Translations under genes and position numbers: made by a program
Source: Kiritimatiellia bacterium
Lineage (GTDB): Bacteria; Verrucomicrobiota; Kiritimatiellia; JAFGHX01
Assembly: GCA_016929905.1 (NCBI GenBank)
Contig: JAFGHX010000442.1
Location: 1-58,914, forward strand
DNA length: 58,914 nt
Direction of reading: 5' to 3'
Shown here: positions 57,003 through 58,914 of the stretch, one piece after another
How the letters are laid out: every line of letters begins with the position of its first letter
How positions within the stretch are numbered: position 1 is the stretch's first letter
The notes under the pieces: generated by a model
Seen by the model: only the letters and a program-made list of their open reading frames with translations
What the model was told of the DNA's origin: nothing
The model's database searches: none

Positions 57003-58280
57003 ATGACACTCACGCAAACCATCACGGTCGAATCGCACGACTGGAAGACGCGGGGGCAGAAGGAACTGTACCCGTTTCCGGACAGTTGGGACATCCGCGA
57101 GTACTTCCTGCCGGCCGCGCCGTGCCTGACGGATACGGAGTTGGCCAAAGCCCTACGGCAGCCCTTTCCCTACAAGGGCTCGAAACGGACACTGGCGGAC
57201 CTAATCCGAGGCAGGAAACAGATCGCGATACTCTTCGACGATCTGTCCCGGTTGACCCCGACCTACCGGATTCTGCCGCCGGTGCTGGACACGATCCAAG
57301 CGGCGGGCATCCCGAACGAGCGCGTGCGTCTGATCTGCGCCATGGGCTCGCATCAGCCGATGACGGACGAAGAGATGGGGCTGAAGCTGGGAGCGGATGT
57401 CGTGCGGCGGTATGCGGTGCGCAACCATGACAGCTTCTCCGAGGACGTCGTCGACCTGGGCACGAATTCCTACGGCACCTCGATACGACTGAACCGGACG
57501 GTGATGGAATCGGACCTCATCATCGGTACCGGCATGATCGAGAAACACCGGTTCGCCTACGCGAGCGGCGGGGCCAAGATCGTCATGCCCGGCGCGGCGC
57601 ATGTGGACAGCATCCGGCACAATCACGAGATCGCGGCGAACGTCGGGGCCAAGGGTGAAGCGACGTACGGGCCCGTGCGGGCCGGGATAAACGAGGCTGC
57701 CGCGATGGTGACGGAGAAGACGGACTTCGTGACGATCAACGTCACCACCGACGGCGCGCGGAACATCACACACCTGTACCTCGGCGACAGCGTGGACATG
57801 TTCACGACCCATGTCGACGAGGCGCTGGCCGGCTACAAAACGGTGTTTCGCCGCGAGGACTACCCGCCCGACGGGAGGGCGGATGTCGCGGTGTTCCATC
57901 TCGACACCCTCGACCCGCTGCAGCTGAGCAAGGCGCTCGTGCCGTCCATGGCCATCTGCCGGACCCGAATCTTCGTTGGCAACTTCTTGAACGCGCACAT
58001 CTATCAAGGGCAATACCACGGGACGGTTGAGCAGTATCTGCAGAAACACCGTGACGTCGCCCCCCCGCCCAACCCCTCGTTGGAGGAAGTGCTTGAAGCG
58101 CAGTGTCCCGTGATGTGCTCGCCGAACATTGACATCAAGAGCATGCATATGTGGAAACAGGCGATCCACGCGACGCACGATTGGAAAGGCCTGATCGAGC
58201 GGCTGTTCGAGAGGCTGGGCCCGGACAGAACCGTCGCGTTCGTGCATGACGCGTATCTCCAGACTGTGGTGCCGCGGTGA
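57003..58280 (+). CDS. LarA-family (DUF2088) lactate-racemase-like protein
   Basis: A 425-residue protein with the LarA core. DDLSRLTPTYR (79-89) matches the DDxTRPTP motif. His117 in MGSHQPMT, His182 in EKHRFAY and Lys192 in GGAKIVMPG have nearly the spacing of the LarA residues that hold the nickel-pincer cofactor. The C-terminal domain is complete. LarA racemases invert 2-hydroxy acids; many family members in gut and soil bacteria act on other hydroxy acids. The larB/C/E cofactor genes are not in this window. The start has no clear SD and is preceded by an AAGTTCTCGAGC repeat. The composite element module lies 37 nt after the stop. Confidence 0.85.
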   Translation: MTLTQTITVESHDWKTRGQKELYPFPDSWDIREYFLPAAPCLTDTELAKALRQPFPYKGSKRTLADLIRGRKQIAILFDDLSRLTPTYRILPPVLDTIQAAGIPNERVRLICAMGSHQPMTDEEMGLKLGADVVRRYAVRNHDSFSEDVVDLGTNSYGTSIRLNRTVMESDLIIGTGMIEKHRFAYASGGAKIVMPGAAHVDSIRHNHEIAANVGAKGEATYGPVRAGINEAAAMVTEKTDFVTINVTTDGARNITHLYLGDSVDMFTTHVDEALAGYKTVFRREDYPPDGRADVAVFHLDTLDPLQLSKALVPSMAICRTRIFVGNFLNAHIYQGQYHGTVEQYLQKHRDVAPPPNPSLEEVLEAQCPVMCSPNIDIKSMHMWKQAIHATHDWKGLIERLFERLGPDRTVAFVHDAYLQTVVPR

Positions 58281-58317
58281 AACGTGAGGCGGTCTGAGAT
58301 CCATGGCCGAGCAGACC

Positions 58318-58469
58318 TGCCCGCGAAAGGACGCGAAAAGGGCGCGAACGTATCGTTCGGTGTGCCCTGAGTCGCTCGACAGCCATGCAGCAACTTTGGA
58401 CTGTTTGCGCCGACCGTGCCGTCCTCGTATCTACATCTGTTCACGGCGCAAACAACTCAAAGTTGCTGC
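58318..58469. repeat. Composite palindromic element, locus IV
   Basis: A TGCCCGCGAAAGGACGCGAA module at 58318, then GCGCGAAC, then inverted repeat Y with arms 58387-58412 and about 58444-58469 (GCAGCAACTTTGGACTG..). Same direction and order as at MarC, but without Z. Confidence 0.85.
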
Positions 58470-58545
58470 GTACGCCAGGCTGCACGTGGAAGAGAACTCC
58501 GCATTCCCGGGCGTGGCCTATTCCTCGACAATCGTCGAATGCCCC

Positions 58546-58586
58546 TTGACAAATGCTTGCCGGTTTGTTAATTTACTCGAGTAAAT
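58546..58586 (+). promoter_or_regulatory. Promoter with 16-bp palindromic operator
   Basis: TTGACA (58546-58551), 16 nt, TTAATT (58568-58573), overlapped by the perfect palindrome ATTTACTCGAGTAAAT (58571-58586). This looks like a regulated promoter. The nearest possible start codon is at 58789. Confidence 0.7.
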
Positions 58587-58788
58587 CAAGCGATTATCTT
58601 GTGTTCTGTGGTTTGCGCCGCAGCGAAATCGCCGGGTAGACCCTACTGACTGCTCGCGTGTCGGCAAACCGCAGGACCATGAAGCATCCGGATACCCCCC
58701 CCCCCGATAAGACAAGGCCTCTCGGACGACATTCGTGTAGGATGTGGTGTCTGCTTGCAGGCGAATCGCGGCTAAGCGGGAGAATACC
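58587..58788. other. Long leader with C11 tract
   Basis: Between the promoter and the start at 58789. It has a run of eleven C (58695-58705) and a GCGGGAGA SD at its end. No gene is visible on either strand. Confidence 0.5.
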
Positions 58789-58914
58789 ATGAAGACATGT
58801 CATTCCATCGAAATGTCCGGCGCGGGCGGAGAGGCTGTCTCAAAACCGGGGAACAGCCCTTACGGGCTTGACTACAAACCACTCAAACCACCAGATGTGC
58901 CGTTTGTAGTCAAC
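58789..58914 (+). CDS. Partial ORF running into element B at the window edge
   Basis: ATG at 58789 follows GGGAG by 6 nt and lies downstream of the promoter/operator at 58546. After 14 codons (MKTCHSIEMSGAGG) the frame enters element B (58831-58914) and stays open to the end of the window. The element may have interrupted a regulated gene, or a start signal may lie by chance beside it. Product unknown. Confidence 0.35.
   Translation, partial: MKTCHSIEMSGAGGEAVSKPGNSPYGLDYKPLKPPDVPFVVN
58831..58914. repeat. MITE-like element B (cut by the window end)
   Basis: GAGGCTGTCTCAAAACCGGG begins a stretch that aligns gap-free with 36989-37072 at 73 of 84 positions. It contains the GCCCTTACGGGC hairpin and CCGTTTGTAGTCAAC. 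Its right end lies outside the window. Confidence 0.8.

Overview
This is a GC-rich, gene-dense stretch of a bacterial chromosome. No rRNA, phage module or complete transposase is visible. The gene content fits a free-living member of the PVC group (Kiritimatiellota, Lentisphaerota or Planctomycetota; Kiritimatiellota is my best guess). The reasons are three secreted proteins with DUF4091-type C-termini, a DUF6785/OPT-like membrane protein, an ECF sigma factor translationally coupled to a FecR/LamG membrane protein, a split pseudopilin cluster, and a large stock of secreted carbohydrate-active proteins. Most genes have clear Shine-Dalgarno (SD) sequences. This placement is inference, because no marker gene that fixes taxonomy is present.

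Layout. 0.3-12.3 kb is mainly housekeeping: tRNA-Leu(UAG), a tandem nucleoside-diphosphate-kinase protein overlapping an aspartate aminotransferase, apt, a MarC-family protein, DUF503 coupled to a YdjM-like membrane protein, a TetR / ABC exporter / HlyD efflux unit behind a strong promoter with a palindromic operator, and rseP. 12.9-16.3 kb is a pseudopilin operon of five overlapping or closely spaced genes, ending in two small membrane proteins that share an N-terminal motif. 16.7-30.5 kb, on the minus strand, runs from an ECF sigma factor and FecR-type regulator into four large secreted glycan-related genes. 30.5-35.4 kb holds the DUF6785 protein, then dUTPase, a divergent thymidylate synthase and a sugar-isomerase-like protein. 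35.6-48.1 kb has more secreted carbohydrate-binding proteins, a metallo-beta-lactamase-fold protein, an acid-sugar dehydratase/aldolase pair, an outer-membrane barrel protein and a jelly-roll lyase-like protein. 48.5-53 kb has a cytoplasmic clan-A glycosidase next to a GH130 phosphorylase. 53.2-58.3 kb has a secreted beta-helix protein, an AAA ATPase/TOPRIM pair of different base composition (a likely defence pair) and a LarA-family protein.

The most unusual property is the density and variety of dispersed non-coding repeats. They include AAGGTC-type heptamer arrays, TTCCA(C/T)(C/T)C octamer arrays that enter signal-peptide coding regions, 12-bp tandem repeats, an 84-bp MITE-like element, and a composite palindromic element. 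The composite element starts with a TGCCCGCGAAA module that lies, in sense orientation, 8-43 nt after a stop codon in all five cases seen.

Functionally, the window suggests a polysaccharide degrader. Secreted glycan-binding and lyase-like proteins act outside, and mannoside phosphorolysis (GH130) and acid-sugar catabolism (dehydratase plus HpcH/HpaI aldolase) act inside. Surface sensing or secretion is linked to an ECF/FecR pair. A GTAATA direct-repeat site with identical geometry precedes both the sigma gene and a second secreted-protein cluster.
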